From Sclerodactyla briareus (lineage: Eukaryota > Echinodermata > Holothuroidea > Dendrochirotida > Sclerodactylidae), in NCBI GenBank assembly GCA_026419785.1, contig JAODTK010000444.1, forward strand, positions 62,001-126,000: DNA of 64,000 nucleotides. Direction: 5' to 3'. Of this stretch, positions 10,820 through 23,499 are shown piece after piece. The translations under genes were made by a program, and so were the position numbers. Below the pieces are notes generated by a model, which searched no databases, was not told where the DNA came from, and saw only the letters and a list, made by a program, of their open reading frames with translations. Each line of letters starts with the position of its first letter. Position 1 is the first letter of the stretch.

Positions 10820-11625
10820 GTAAGATGATCAAATGAGTTGTATACATCTGGGAAGGGTAGAGTTATCAAGAGTGATCTGATTGGCTGAAGATATCTGCGG
10901 GGGGGGGGGAAGTAGGGCTGGGAGATAGGTGAAGAGCTGCTGATAAGAATAGGAAAGCTGTGGATAAATCACAGGTGAGATGATCAAATGGGTAATATAC
11001 ATCTAGGAAGGATCGTTGAGGAGTTATCTGGTTGGCTGGAGATATCTAAGTGTCAGAGGTGGACCCTGGAGGACAAGCACAGAGATGATGATGAGAAAGA
11101 GGCTTCAAATGGGAAATTTCAGGTTGGGCATATTCAAAGGTCATATACATCTGGGTAGGATTGTTTAGGAGTAATCTGGATGGCTGGAGATATTTGAGGG
11201 TGAAGAGATTGGCCTGGAAGACAGGCACAGAGATGCTGATGAGAAGTTGGCTTTATAGAAATCTCAGGTGAGATGATCAAATGGGTTGTATACACTGGAA
11301 GGGTAGAGTTATCAAGAGTGATCCGATTGGCTGAAGATATCTGAAGGTGGAGAGGAAGGCTGTGAGACAGCAAAAGAAGTTGATGAGAATAGGAAGGTGA
11401 GATGATCAAATAAGTTACTATACACTGCGCAACAGTAGAGTTTTTGAGGATTGATTGGCTGAAGATATCTGAGGGTGGAAAGGAAGGCTGGGAGATAGGT
11501 GAAGAGCTGCTGATAAGAATAGGAAAGCTGTGGATAAATCACAGGTGAGATGACTGAATGGGTTATATACATCTGGGGAGGATTGTTCAGGAGTTATCTG
11601 GTTGGCTGAAGGTTTGGTAAATGAT
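10705..11625. repeat. minisatellite made from an exon-intron boundary, period about 150 bp
   Basis: Units contain the exon 3' end ('ggagttatctggttggctgg' ... 'gagggtggagaggtggcctgg' ... 'gcacagagatgctgatgag' ... 'tcacag') followed by the start of the intron ('gtgagatgatcaaatgggtt' ... 'tatacatctgggaaggattg'). Donor-like 'CAG/GTGAG' or related sites fall at 10820, 10975, 11123, 11278, 11397 and 11545, that is every 119-155 bp. Coding-like WLE(I)xxGE peptides recur but with stops, so downstream copies look intronic. Confidence 0.8.
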
Positions 11626-13327
11626 TAGGTCAAATGGGTGAACAGGGTCATTCAAAGCTTTGTGGTTGGTAGTAGTTAGTGATGAGGGACATGATGCACT
11701 TGAGGAATTGGATCTTCTCTCTGTATTCAAACAAACACCAATTTTGGAACCATCGTGTAGCATGATGCCATCATTCTTCCAAATTCGAGATTGCACACAT
11801 TATGCCAATTTTCCCCCACCCCATAAAAAATGGTTGTGTGGGTGTTGGTGGTTGGTTGCAGCAATTCAAGCTTAACAACTATATCCAATGATTATGCAAA
11901 TTTGAACTACATAGCCGGCAAAATTATCAGGGGATCCAACTCATCAGTAAATTGGGCAAAAGGGGCTGATATACTGCCCAGTGAAAAATATAAACATTCT
12001 GCCACCTGTCTGGCGCAGGTCAGTGGAGAGGATGGGCAGAGGCATAAGGATGCATAGAATGTATCTTTAATCAGTCAGTACCAACAAGATCAGTGCAGTT
12101 TGACCTGTGGAAATACACTATGTGTGTTTGCTTTGCAGAAATCGGCGTTGTTGCTATGAATGTCACATTTTTGTGAACGATAGGCATATGGGGGGGGGGT
12201 GACCCCTCATGGGTTATGTCCCTGAGAAGGATGGGCACAACACAATTACTTTAAATAATCGTACTGGAAAATTTGTTCGAGTAGCTCAATGTTGGTTGCA
12301 CTCTTTCTGCTTGAAATTCAATGACTACATTGTTGCCATTCGTGGTAATTATGAGCATTATTCAGACATTCAATCTGATTATACATTTCTACAATTTGTT
12401 ATTAGGCGGGGTGGCGGAGGGGGGAAATACCCCCAGCAGTGCCTCTGCTACGGCTGGCAGACACCCAGCTTTACTATCCACCACTTGTGTGATCACATGC
12501 ATACCGATTTTGCTTTTTGCCCACCAAGTGTTATGCTTTAATTGTATCTTGCTTAAAACCCAGTTTAACTATACCAAGCTCTGTGCATATGGGGCTGTAG
12601 AATTTATTCACCTGTGAAGCACAAAATTGTTTGTAAAGTGAAGCTCCATACACATTGTATGTTGTGACCTAAGATAGCACTCTAGACCTCCAGGATGCAC
12701 ATCAATCCTACAGGCCTGAGATAAATGGGGCAGACCATTTCTTATTGACTTCAAGGGCATGGCAAGTACCTGACAAGGAACCAGAAGTAACTAAGAGGTT
12801 TTTAACATCTCTTGTTTTTATCCCCGAGGCAATGACCCTTGTATATATGTGAATTTTCATTTTGCAGGCTAAAAATCCCTGTAGCAGTGGTAGCTCATTT
12901 TGATTGATTGCAGCAGAATCAGTCCTAATGACTATAATCCTTAAATACCTCGTGCAAAAACAGGGAGTTAAATTATGAGCATTCTCGTTAACATTTTTAC
13001 ATGTGCTCTTTAGTTCTTGATTCACACTCAGTCGAGGAATAACTGAGTTGATTGTATTCTGACTGGATCTTCTTGAATATGGTTTACTATCTGTATTCTG
13101 TTTAACATGTATCTAATTTGAATTTTGATTCAGTGCCGTATGCCACCCATCGGTGCCACTGCAGATTGCAGTGCACTGCAGATTTCTGCATCATTTCTAA
13201 TCATCTAATCATCTCCTTGGAATCTTCTCTAGATTCCATATAATATTTTAATATAACATTCACAATCCACACCCTTGTTCCTTTGAATGCTATCATTTTA
13301 ATCATGACTAGGCCTATTTATACTAAC
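11626..13327 (+). other. intron, nothing recognised
   Basis: Long intronic stretch with G-runs near 12190 and 12410. Scattered open frames lack spectrin-like heptads or splice support. Confidence 0.45.
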
Positions 13328-13680
13328 TCCCAGCAGATCCAACTTTCCAATTCATCATACAGGTTTGAAGATATTTGAAGTAAGAACCGTTGTAGCTGAT
13401 CCATTCAACATATCTGATAATTATCCAGAATAGCTAATCTTATCCAACATTTCTCATATTAGCAGTTGGCATCTGCAAATCCTAAATTTTTTATAGGTTG
13501 CCCACACAATGTCAACTTTCCAAGTCAACAATACAGGTGTTGAAGATGAAGATATTGAATTATGGAGCCGTGTAGCTGATCCATTCAACATATCTGATAA
13601 TTATCCAGAATAGCTAATCACATCCAACATTTCTCATATCAGCGATAGTCAACTACAAAGCCTAAATTTCTTCATAAGGT
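13328..13680. repeat. tandem duplication, two copies of about 175 bp
   Basis: The block 'caactttccaa...acaggt..tgaagat...gtagctgatccattcaacatatctgataattatccagaatagctaat...ccaacatttctcata' (interrupted) occurs at 13338-13497 and again at 13510-13680. The central 40 bp or so is identical, so the duplication is fairly recent. Confidence 0.85.
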
Positions 13681-13747
13681 TGAATTCCTTCTGTAGTTTA
13701 TTGTTTTATACTGATATGTTTCTCTCCTGTTCAACCAATGTTCTTAG

Positions 13748-13872
13748 GCCTTATTCCAAGATGTCCAGACAAAGCTAACATGTTGGACGACATCCTTGAG
13801 AAGTCAAGAAAACTGGGCAAGGACTCTGACAAGCCTACCATCCAGAAACTGGACGATAGATATCAGGACTCA
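13748..13872 (+). CDS. spectrin-repeat exon (one frame break)
   Basis: Acceptor 'caatgttcttag'. It opens ALFQDVQTKL, then after one frame change near 13775 reads KANMLDDILEKSRKL and DSDKPTIQKLDDRYQDS. The donor is unclear: GT at 13873 or 13879. Good helical spectrin character. Confidence 0.7.
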
Positions 13873-14617
13873 GTGATAGTCTCCAGGGATTTTTCTATTT
13901 CTCTGATAGTCTACCCAACTACGCATCTTCATCACTTTTCTTCTATTCAACTGTTGAAGTATTCCTCATCATCGTAATCTCTTGATTCACTTAGTTTGAG
14001 ACTCAAGCACTTGGTATTTAGAGTGTTATGCCTAGTTTGTACTTGTTTGTTGGACTGTAGGTTATACATTGTACCTACGGTCAATCCTTGCCTGTTACAA
14101 AAGGCAACAAAGTGCACAGAACCATATTTGAACTTGGAGGACGGTATAGTCACTGTTGCTTTTTCGGAACAGCTGATAACTTGGACCAAATGTGGAATGG
14201 CCCTCAGTTATTGCTAGAATATATTTGGCAAGCTATGAAAAAAATACAAGAATTATTCCTTTAAAATTACCTGTTGGTTATGTCATTACTTGGAGGTTCC
14301 CAGGGTCAATATGGGGTATTTTTGGGGTTTATTATGCTTGTATTGAAGAAAAACTAAAATGGTGTCCCTTCTCAAGACACTATTGTAGAAGAGGGTGGGT
14401 GATGCAGCACCTGGTGTATGCTATTAGGCTACAACATTTCCATACCTTTCATTGTGATTGCTCCATATTTACTAGTAGGTTCATTGTATGATAATTTGGG
14501 CCAGTGATTAGCCCCCCTTTTTTCTCGATATCTGTCAAACCATCCTGGTTTCACTTCGTGACCATCCAGCGGTTGATCATATAGACAAGCTTTGAGAATA
14601 TCTTGTCCCATTCACAG
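13873..14617 (+). other. intron
   Basis: No recognised feature. Open frames here lack splice support. Confidence 0.45.
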
Positions 14618-14769
14618 GCCTGTGGTGAGCGAATCCAACAAGCTACCATAGACCATGAGCTGCTTGACCAGCAGATGCAAGAGCTGGCTGAGGAATTAAC
14701 AGGCTTAAAAGAGAGGATGGAGACGACAAACCATAGAAGGGAGTAGAGGAACAGCTCACAGACATCAAG
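14618..14769 (+). CDS. spectrin-repeat exon (one frame break)
   Basis: Acceptor 'tcccattcacag', donor 'catcaag/gtataa' overlapping as 'aag/tataaa' if G is counted in the exon. It reads ACGERIQQATIDHELLDQQM through LAEELTGLKERMETT, then after one frame change EEQLTDIK. Strong heptads. Confidence 0.8.
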
Positions 14770-16899
14770 TATAAATTATAATAATATAAGTATTTGTACC
14801 TTTCATTGCATCTGAACAATGAGTTCAGAAAGAGGACTGAGCGGTGGATTTTCATGAAAACTTGTGGGTTCTAAGCTGGTTGTGGTTGACTCCATAGTCC
14901 TGAATTTTTAAAAACATAGATTCAGGGTCAATGGAGGCCATTAAACGTGTCTAATAAGTCGCTGGACCACTGGTGGGCTATGTTGACCTATATATCTGCA
15001 TAATTTATGACAACCTCTAAGTTTGTTGGATTACCATGAAAAGTAATTGAGTATGGTCGGCGTTGCTTCTTGAAATGATATTTTAGAAAAGGGGTCACGT
15101 GAAGTCTATAGTGTGACTAATTTTATTAACATTTCAGCAAACCTTAGTACTCCTTTGGCAGACATGCGTAACAACAAGTCCTAATGATTTGAAGTTAGTC
15201 ACTGATTAGTGCCATCATAGGTAGCACACTAGGGGCTGGCAAACAGTATCCACCCTGTGGCTTAGTTTTTGTGATCATCTGCTAACTAGTCATTTGCTCT
15301 CTTTCAACCACTAAGATCAGAAAAAAAACGTTGGTGAAACGTTCCTGATGGCCAAAACAAAAACAAATACTGGTCAAATTGCCATATCTTGCAGGCAATG
15401 TTTTATGCATCCACTCAAGATCATATTGGTTTTGCTAGTTCGTATCCTACTGGTTCAGTATTAGTCTGGTCAAAGTGATCGAACACCACCAAGACTATCT
15501 AAGTGGTGAAGACCTTTGAGCCACATATGCATGTGTGTATTTTCTATAAAATTATAGTTAACCGGGGAACAAGAGGTTGCTAGGCTTAGCTGCTGTATTT
15601 CTCTGAGTGTCAGTTTTATCTTGCCTCCTCTGTTGTGTACATCATTACCTGCCTATGTTTAACTATCATAAACAAAACAATTGATCTTGCAGAGCTGCCT
15701 AGGCATGGATTCCCACCACACGCCTAGAATAAGTCGGCATGGTTGACTGGTCTGTGTTGGTTGTAACAGTTATCTTCATGTTCAAACATCAATGAAACTG
15801 CTAATTACTTTAGGTTAGGACATTTTGCATTGGATATATATAAAAGATAAATAAAATAAGATAATTACACATGACGGAGTAATTAAACGCGGTAATACAG
15901 ATTAGATGATAAATTAAACTACAAACAAGAAAGAAACAACGACACACGTTAAAACGATGAAACTGTAAAACTTAACATGGCAAGGCTGTGAATGTGTCAA
16001 AAAGGCTGTTGAACGAAAGGGACAAAGAACACTAGCCATTATAATTATGGTTATATTGCTGATGAACTGCTGGGATGAAGTGAGGAGGGATGCGGTTGTT
16101 CTTGCGCGTCGGTAGCCTCATCCTCCTGATCCGAGGAGTAACTGCCTTCTGAAAGGTTCATGCATTGGGTGGTCAGCATCATCCAACATCGCGTCTAACT
16201 TCTGTTGGAGTAGACGAGTATAAACTGAAGAGTATGTGGGTTGACTGTGGCCAATTATGGACTAGCATGTCGATTAATGAATCAATAAGTTCTTCCTTTC
16301 TTCAACATTCCCGCCCAGAAATCAAATGGTGATCCCATACCCCACGATGGGAGACGTATAAAAACATAGTCAGAATACACATCATCCATTTGAAACTCTT
16401 CATGGTACGCAAACAGTGCATTCTAGGAGTTAGTTTCTCAATGTGGCATCAACATGGCGATGCCAAGACAAGCATTATCCAGTTATACACTCAGGTATGT
16501 AATTGTTTCACTCGCTCAACATCACAGTCCCTAATCGGACAGGACTCGTGGAGTAGCCCTATACTTTCGGAAATCTATTACCATTCTTGCGTTTTGGCAC
16601 CGATTTAAAACCAGGAAATATTCTTGAAAAAAGGGCAATGCTCGCAGAAAGAGTAATCAAAGTGTGGTCACAAAGTAGTTTTGAGCAAAGTTTTGTGTGA
16701 GTGAAAGATGTTATATATGGTGGCCCCATAGAAGTTGGTGAAGGGGCGAGCCCTCAACCCCCAATTGTTGAGCCCTTTCCTAGGAATTTAAACTAAGCAT
16801 AAACTATCTCACATATCTAACATGTCAGCTCACTGTGCACATTTTGGAGATACCTGTGGTTGGATGGAAAACATGACTTATGGTTTACTATTCTCGAAG
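14770..16899 (+). other. long intron, nothing recognised
   Basis: About 2.1 kb without an exon I can support. A possible donor 'cactcag/gtatgta' at 16494 follows a short open stretch, but it has no heptad pattern and no clear acceptor. Confidence 0.4.
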
Positions 16900-17230
16900 G
16901 AGTTGCAGCAGTCCCTAACCAGCGATGTACGAATACCTTCGAGACATCAATGACCAATAGATAAGTCAAGCCAGCAACGACTGAGGAAGGTAGCGACCGG
17001 ATCCAGAGGGAGATAGACGACTGCAAGAATAACTAGACAGTCTGCAGGGTAGGGTGGACCAGGCTGGAGACCAATGGATCACCAGCTGACAGATAAGACG
17101 ATGTTGGAGAAGATCAATGTAAGGACCTCTCTGATTGGTGAAGCAGCGGCAGAGCCATCACTCAGAGAAGGAAATGAAGTACCAGGTGATGGAATTATGG
17201 AAAAGAAGAGAGGAAAAGACTGCAGTTGAG
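16900..17230 (+). CDS. spectrin-repeat exon (frame-broken)
   Basis: The 5' limit is uncertain (an AG lies at 16910-16911); the donor 'gttgag/gtaaga' is strong. Pieces are DRIQREIDDCKNN, LQGRVDQAGDQW and QLTDKTMLEKIN, in different frames. The Gln-Trp at the end of a helix is spectrin-like. Several frame breaks. Confidence 0.6.
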
Positions 17231-17530
17231 GTAAGAGCCATGTGTTGACACTGGTTACGTTTCATGGACTCTGCGATCACCACTGCCACCTGACAAGGTC
17301 AACTAATTGCATGTCTATGTATTCTAAGTTTATTTTAAAGTGGTAATGCACCACCGACCAACTGTATTTAGCTAGGTTAGGTTGTCCTCCTTGGTGCATT
17401 GACATCCTTTGTAATGCATACTTAGGTGCCCATGTGAGGTCCGTATGGACCTTGACCTAGAAGACCTTTTACCTTCCTATATAGGATGGAGTGTGTCTAC
17501 TATCATTATCCCATCGTTATTTTTCCAAAG

Positions 17531-17672
17531 GATTACAGACCTCTCAAATAATCGACAGACGAAACGACTGGCGGGACTGGTCCAGGAGCAGGCCAGTGAG
17601 ATGGATCCAGAGCATGTTACCATGGCAACCAAACATATGTGAGAGAGTTAATAGAGAATGTGAAGAGCTCAA
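17531..17672 (+). CDS. spectrin-repeat exon (frame-broken)
   Basis: Acceptor 'tttttccaaag', proposed donor 'gctcaa/gtagtg'. It opens DYRPL, then TKRLAGLVQEQASEMDPEHV in a second frame and RELIENVK in a third. The 3' boundary is weak. Confidence 0.55.
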
Positions 17673-18304
17673 GTAGTGATTTATTGCTAATCTTCATCTA
17701 ATTATTATTGAAAATGAGTGTACCTCAATGACCCATCTAATCCTCCAATATTTCATTCCACTAGGTAGGTTGTTTATAACAGCCTTCAAAGAGTTCTCGC
17801 AGGCATCAGGAACCAAATCCATGATTATGACTTTTGAAAAGGGATGACAAGCCTCTTGCTATTCCTTGTATCTATCCATCAACTGTCCTTGTCTCTCAGA
17901 GATGGTGAATGGGCCAAAGCATACAGCAGCCTCTCAGACAACCAATGGCCTCAGTCACAATGCATTGGACTTCATCTATCACTTGTACCACTCACTTTCT
18001 GCCTCCAGTGATGCAAGATATTTCCTATGACTGTTGGTGGCCTTCATGTAAACCTTTCGAACTGATGTGTTTTACAAACATTTAGGGAAATATACTAAAC
18101 ATTCTATATAGGGGACAAACCTAGAGAGGAAGCTGCTTTAGTGAGTGACACAACTCACGTGTAAGGTATAGCGAAGTCCTTTGTAGTTTCTGGCTGGATA
18201 CCTCCCCAGGATGATTAGTTTTTGTCCTGATGTCTAACTGCTATGACTTTAGCATTGCCATGTTCACTAGTTGTTAAAAAGTAGCAAGATCACCTTAACT
18301 GCCA
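17673..18304 (+). other. intron or undetected exon
   Basis: A tract after 'cttgtctctcag' at about 17900 is open as DGEWAKAYSSLSDNQW, which could be another exon, but no donor and no heptads support it. Confidence 0.3.
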
Positions 18305-19400
18305 CAGATGAAAAGAAGACATGTCAAAACAACCACAAACCAAAATTTGGCGATCCTGGCATGTTACCTTGTGAGTTTTTTTTTAATGAATTTCACCCTA
18401 ACTGATGACGTCAGCAGAGTAACCGAGCAAAGGTCGCCCATTGACTTCCACGCTAAATTGCTGATATTTTCACCATTATAGCAGAAAAATATTAGTTACT
18501 ATTCATAATGAGATCATAAAGAAATTATTCTTCCTATTTCTTGTGAACAATTTGTAGGTCTTCAATCAGGGTGGTGGTGGGGTTGGGATTTTTTCCCATT
18601 GTTAGCTCTTTTGTCAATAGGTTGGTAAAAAATACATGTTTTGGAGTGACTTTGTACTACACTGGGTCCCCGGTTATCGGACGTCACGGGCAACATTGCA
18701 CCAATAGCAGAAGTCTCCCTTTCCACACTCGAATCGCTGAAATTCCTTCTGAGGTTTGGTCTCCTGAATACACTACCTATTAGACACCGGAATACCAGGA
18801 AAGTTTGGTTGCAGGACCATTGTACTTTGAAGGCCAATGAGTCATGTAACATAGTTGCCTCAAACTAGTACAGGTGATGAAAAAGCGGGACATATGAAAA
18901 CCCCTCATCCTAAATTTGGAGGTTCAGCATGTTGCTAGTTGAGATATTTCAATTACTTTGAGAAATTTGAGGAAATCATGACAGCACAGGTGGATAGGGA
19001 TGGTCGATGCAAAGGCTGGCTGAAGACCCTACACAGTAATTTATTTTTTTTGTGCAATGATAACAGGAAAACCCGAAAGTTTCACATGGAATAATTGAGG
19101 ATGTACTTCAATATCTTTGAACCTATTTGTAGGTTTTTATTCGAATCCCATCGATAGTTTGTTTTTTTTCGGGTTGAAAGATTTTCAAACGTACATGTTT
19201 AACATTGACTTTGTATTATAGGGGATCCCGGGGGTCCCATTAGAGTCAAAGCAAATTTTGCAATAGATGATTGTGCCTTATCCGTACCTGAATCAGCAAA
19301 ATTCAGTCTGTGGGTTCGGCTGTCATAGGGGTACTAAATAGAAAGTACTAAAAGTTCAGTCATAAAGTACAATGACCCTTGGCCGGCTAACATTGCATGG
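18305..19400. repeat. tandem duplication of about 560 bp (old)
   Basis: The segment 18305-18860 resembles 18870-19400 in the same order. Paired landmarks are 'atgaaaagaagacatgtcaaa' / 'atgaaaaagcgggacatatga', 'caaaatttggcgatcctggc' / 'ctaaatttggaggttcagc', 'atttgtaggt', 'tacatgtttt.ga.tgactttgta' and 'actgggtccc' / 'gggggtccc'. Identity is only moderate, so the duplication is old or the region evolves fast. Open frames inside are incidental. Confidence 0.6.
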
Positions 19401-19475
19401 AATGGAGTCATCGATGTGGAGGATGTTCAGGATCCATCCATAACTGTTTTTATTCGTGATATTTTGTTATTTCAG

Positions 19476-19649
19476 GAGGTGGGAAGAAGCACTGAAGCGT
19501 CAGGGGAGCGAGGAACATGAGACACAGATGGACTGAACTGAAGGCTGTTCCACCGTGGCTGAAAGAACAAAATGAAGAACTTGACAAATACAAAGGAGTG
19601 TGCTAATATTCTGCCGTTGAAACAATGAGAACCTAACGTCAACTGAAGC
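19476..19649 (+). CDS. spectrin-repeat exon abutting DIRS element 1
   Basis: Acceptor 'gttatttcag'. It reads RWEEALKRQGSEEHETQMD, then after one frame change ELKAVPPWLKEQNEELDKYK. The donor is 'gaagc/GTAAGTT', of which the last three bases GTT are also the first three bases of the DIRS element that follows. The exon is 174 nt, within the usual size of its neighbours. Confidence 0.75.
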
Positions 19650-19653
19650 GTAA

Positions 19654-19800
19654 GTTACTTACATTCAGGGCCTACCTTCTGGACTGACTACAAATTGCAT
19701 TTTGAGCCAAACGCCGCTTCAACACACCTTATACCACTAAAAAAAGAGTAAGCACGCGACGGTACCGAACGCAGCCGTAACTAGTTGGGAGCGGTTAAGA
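19654..19800 (+). repeat. left inverted terminal repeat, DIRS 1
   Basis: It matches the reverse complement of 26065-26242 over about 145 bp. Shared landmarks are 'ccactaaaaaaagag', 'aagcac.gcgacg', 'gccgta.ctag.tgggagcgg' and 'actacaa.attgca'. Confidence 0.88.
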
Positions 19801-20299
19801 GGGGCGGCGCCTGCCATATCCAGTCTTTTCGGTGTGGTGCACAGCAACACATGGCTACTGTGATCTCGTTGAGTTTACGCCTCTCACGCCACTTTCTGCT
19901 ACTATTCCAACCACTATCAGGTGATATTATTCCTTTTTGGGGTGTGGTGATTTTTCTGTAATTAATTCACTCATTCCTGCCCATTCTTGGGATCGTAGCT
20001 TTCGATTAGCGGGGCCCAGGCGGGGTATTGTGTGTGCTCCGGGTCACCCTTTGTGTTGGGCTCGTTTGGGCGACCGTTCGTCCGTGGGGGCTGGGATTTT
20101 CTCCCTCCCTCCCCGCCCGGGGCTAGGTGTTGTTATTCCTTCCTGCTATCTTGTTTCGGTTGTGTGAGCCCTTTCTGTGCTCTGTCCGCCCCTCTGGGTC
20201 CGGGAGGTTTTTTTTTGCCTCCACTAGTCCTTTTACCTATTTCGAGTACATTGTCTATTGTAGAGTACTTAGTTTGAGTAATCACCTGATTTACTAACT

Positions 20300-22760
20300 G
20301 TTTGTTTTTTTACAGTTCTGTAGATGAGATGCATTACGTTACAATGTCCTCGAGCCAGCGCACTCCCGCAAGGCTCAGAGGTTCCTCCCGTTTTTACTGC
20401 GCATCGGCGCGCGCTGCGCCAAAATCCACGCTGGGGGGATCCTTCGGGTCCCCCCGTTCTACGGCGCGTCGGGACCTGGTCCTGTCTTTCCTTCTCCCTC
20501 ACTGCTGCGCTCCCTTGTTGGGTTCCTCCCAGAGTAAGTAATGGGGGAATGAGGCCCTGCGTGGGGCCGGAGACTCCGGTGGGACGGTCACTTCGTTGAA
20601 GGGCCACAGGCCTAATTACCTCGTCAACCACCGGGTCATTTCAGGGGACCATTGCGCATCCCTCTGGGCACCTCGTGGTCTCAGTCCCCCTCCCTTATCC
20701 CTCCACCTCGGCGGACGTGCTGCGTCGACCTGGGTTGGGGGGGAAGGGATTCGAGGTCCCCGTGGGGACCACTGTTTTGAAGACGACTATGTCGGCGCTG
20801 CCGTCATCCTTTCCGTCGTCCATGTCCCTAACTGGGTTAGGGTCAGTCCCCCGCGTGTCGGGTTCCCGCCTCAGCCACCCCTACCAGTACCAGTTGGCCC
20901 TGCCTGTGGGTGGCACGACCCCTTCGCCGGGGGCGTCAGGGGCGCGGCAGGGAACGGTCCTCCAGTGGGGGGACGGGTTTCCTGGGAGCACACACCAATG
21001 TTTTTGGCGTTCCCCCGAATCTGTTCGGTACATCAAGCCCGGAACGTGTTCAGGGGACTGCCGTCCACAGGGGCTGTCGGTGACGGAGTCACTGTTAGTG
21101 CGCCCACCCAGTTTGGGATCCTCACGTCGGTCGTTCCCGATGGGGCACCGTCATGGGCGCACGCCCGGGTTTTTGGGGGGCGCTGCCCCCTGGGCTACAG
21201 CCCAGACAAAATCCTCGGCGACGGGTCTCCCGCTTGGGTCTCTTCGGGATGCCCCACCCCCCTCCTGGTGATGCTGGGAACTCGGTCAGAGACCTCGGGA
21301 CGGGACGGAGTTTGTTGTCCCTCCTCCATCCCGCCCCAGACCAATGCCCGTCCGTGCGACGGGAAACGGGGTCACCCCCCTGCAGTCGTCCTCGGATGAG
21401 GAAAAGGAGCACCCCCTCCCTCCTCCTCGTAGTCTTGGTAAGCCTAAGAAGAAGGATGCTCAGGCGGGCAATTAGCTTCCCCGTTGGAAGCTCTCTTCAG
21501 TCCCTGACGACGGTGTTGCTCAAGGCTGGTCACGCCCGGAGGTTTGATGTAACCTCTCCGCCCGGGGACAGGGGGTCGCTGGTCCACCTCCACCCCATCC
21601 TCGACAACACCGGACACTCCCGCGAGCCGGGATGGGTTTCAGTGTCCGGTTGTTCCTCCGTACGGTCCCCTCTTGTTGTATCTGGAAGCGAACGGAGCCG
21701 TCGAGGGAGACAAGACGTCGATCTTCCTCCTCCCCCTTCCCCCGCCTTTCCTCGAACCGGAGATCGCCGATGTCCCCCCCCCGCAGTTCGACCGTGGTCA
21801 GGGTTGGACGCTCCGTCTTCGCCGGCTGAACCTCCCCTGCCCTCCATCCGTTGAGGGGGGCCCATCGGGCCGGAGTCCCTTCAGTCAATTGACGTAGAGC
21901 CACCCTTACGGGCCTCGTTGAGGCAGACGACGCTGCGGCGGTGGCGGTACTGGCTCGGGCTTTTTCCCTGGACTTGGTCAAAGACCCAGTAGGCCGCGAA
22001 CGGAGGATCCGACAGGCGGGGCGCGTTTGGACCAGCACGGGAAATCCGCTCCGCCCGCTCCTACCCTTCTATGCCGCTGGACGTGTTCCAGATTTTCAGG
22101 CTAGGGCCGGGACGTCCCCGTGGAGCGTCCCACAGCGGGAGGACGCCTGCATTCGATACCCCCGGCCAGTCACGATGCCATTCGCCGTTCCCCCTCCCCC
22201 TCGCCGCCGGAGGCGGCAGGGGAGGCGTTTTTGACCGTGCAAAGCGATATTCGGTATCAAGTCCGGCCTCCAGCTTTTCTAGCGTAGTGGTTCTCCCAGG
22301 TGACGCCCGTCGGCCAGACCCTCCCCTTGCGGAAGGTGATGGCGAGATCCAGTCGGGCGGTTTTACTAGACTGGCCTGCGATAGTTGCCCGCTTTGCGCG
22401 CAAGGCCACGTCTTTGCAGCGGAATGTGTCCTACGGACTTGAACATCTCTCCGCTCGCCGGGGGCGAACTCCAGAGCGCCCTTATTTTGGTCCCCAACCT
22501 CCTCGGAGGCTGTTTTTCCCCGGGTCCTGGAACATACGCTTCCCGGGTGGAAACGTACTGGAAGAACCGGGGCGGACGTGGTCTGCCCGTATAGGACCGT
22601 CTTTCTGGTCAGAGCTGCCTGCGTCGGGGCGCTCTCAGGCGTCTCGGCCCTCCCCGGTTCGGAGGGTTCCCCGACCCCCCGTGAGCATGCAGGGGAACCC
22701 GGCCAAGCGTCCGGCAAGCCCAGGGGGGCGTCCTTCTCCCGCCGTGGCAGAGTAGGCTAT
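20300..22760 (+). pseudogene. gag-like region of DIRS 1 (frame-broken)
   Basis: GC-rich, Pro/Ser/Arg-rich coding-like sequence upstream of the RT. The position and composition fit the DIRS ORF1 (gag-like). The most protein-like pieces are an acidic SSDEEKEHPLPPP stretch near 21390-21430 and a stretch at 22345-22480 reading VLLDWPAIVARFARKA then VSYGLEHLSARR. I cannot define start, stop or domain, and the open frames of 200-270 aa across 20596-21854 compete in several frames. Confidence 0.5.
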
Positions 22761-22829
22761 CCCCAGCCAGCCCGGGGGTAGTGACTACCACCCCGGCCGC
22801 CCTGTCCCGAACCCCCAGCTACACCACCT

Positions 22830-23440
22830 GTGGGGGTCGTCTCTGGGACTTTGCGGGGGCAGGCCCACTGTCACCCACACAACCTCGGACAGGTGAACCT
22901 GGCCACGCTCCCCCAGGGGTATCGTCTGGAGTTTAAGGCGCCTCCCCCGAGCTCTGGGCGTTTTTTCGGTAACTCTGTCCCCGCGGGACCGCTTCCCTCC
23001 CAGGCGTCGGCTTTGGAGAGGGAGATCGAAACCCTTTGGGCCAAGGGGGCCATTACTTCCCCTCCTCCCACAGGAATTTCCACGGTTTTGTTGCGTCCTT
23101 CTTCCTGACCCCCAAGAGGGACGGTTCGTGGCGGTCGATATTGAATCTGCGTCCTCCACCGTTTTTCGTCCTCCCACGGTCTCTGGGCGACGTCGATGGA
23201 CCTAGCGGATGCATACTTGCATATCCCCGTCATGCAGGAGGATTCCTTCTTCTATGCTTTTCCGCTATTGCGCTTCCCCTACTACCGACTTACCCGCCCC
23301 CCGTTTGGGGTTGTCAACGGTGCCCCGTTTTTTTACCGGGTCCAAGTGCCATGCGTGGCCCATCTTCTGCTTTGTCAGGGTGTCCAGATCTTCACTTATC
23401 TGGAACGACTGGCTTATCGTGGGCTCAGCGCGGAGTTTCA
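22830..23440 (+). pseudogene. reverse transcriptase domain of DIRS 1
   Basis: Ordered RT landmarks of DIRS type: YRLEFKAPPP, ALEREIETLWAKGAI, then KRDGSWRSILNLRPP (fingers), MDLADAYLHIPV (motif A with the first catalytic Asp), PFGVVNGAPFFYRV (motif B) and the motif C region at 23395-23420. Frame changes occur near 23095 and 23195, and a one-base insertion falls inside the catalytic motif C, so it reads NDWLIVGSA only in a third frame. As read here it cannot make an active enzyme. Confidence 0.88.
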
Positions 23441-23499
23441 AGGAGCACCCGCACGGTTTCTGTTCTGGACTTGGCGCGGAGCCTGGGGATGGCTTCGTC

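Noticed and set aside
17900..18010. Further spectrin exon (DGEWAKAYSSLSDNQW)
   Set aside because: No donor and no heptad pattern; left as uncertain intron.
20596..21399. 267-codon open frame as the true gag of DIRS 1
   Set aside because: Other frames of similar length overlap it and the composition is equally biased in all. Kept only as a general gag-like region.
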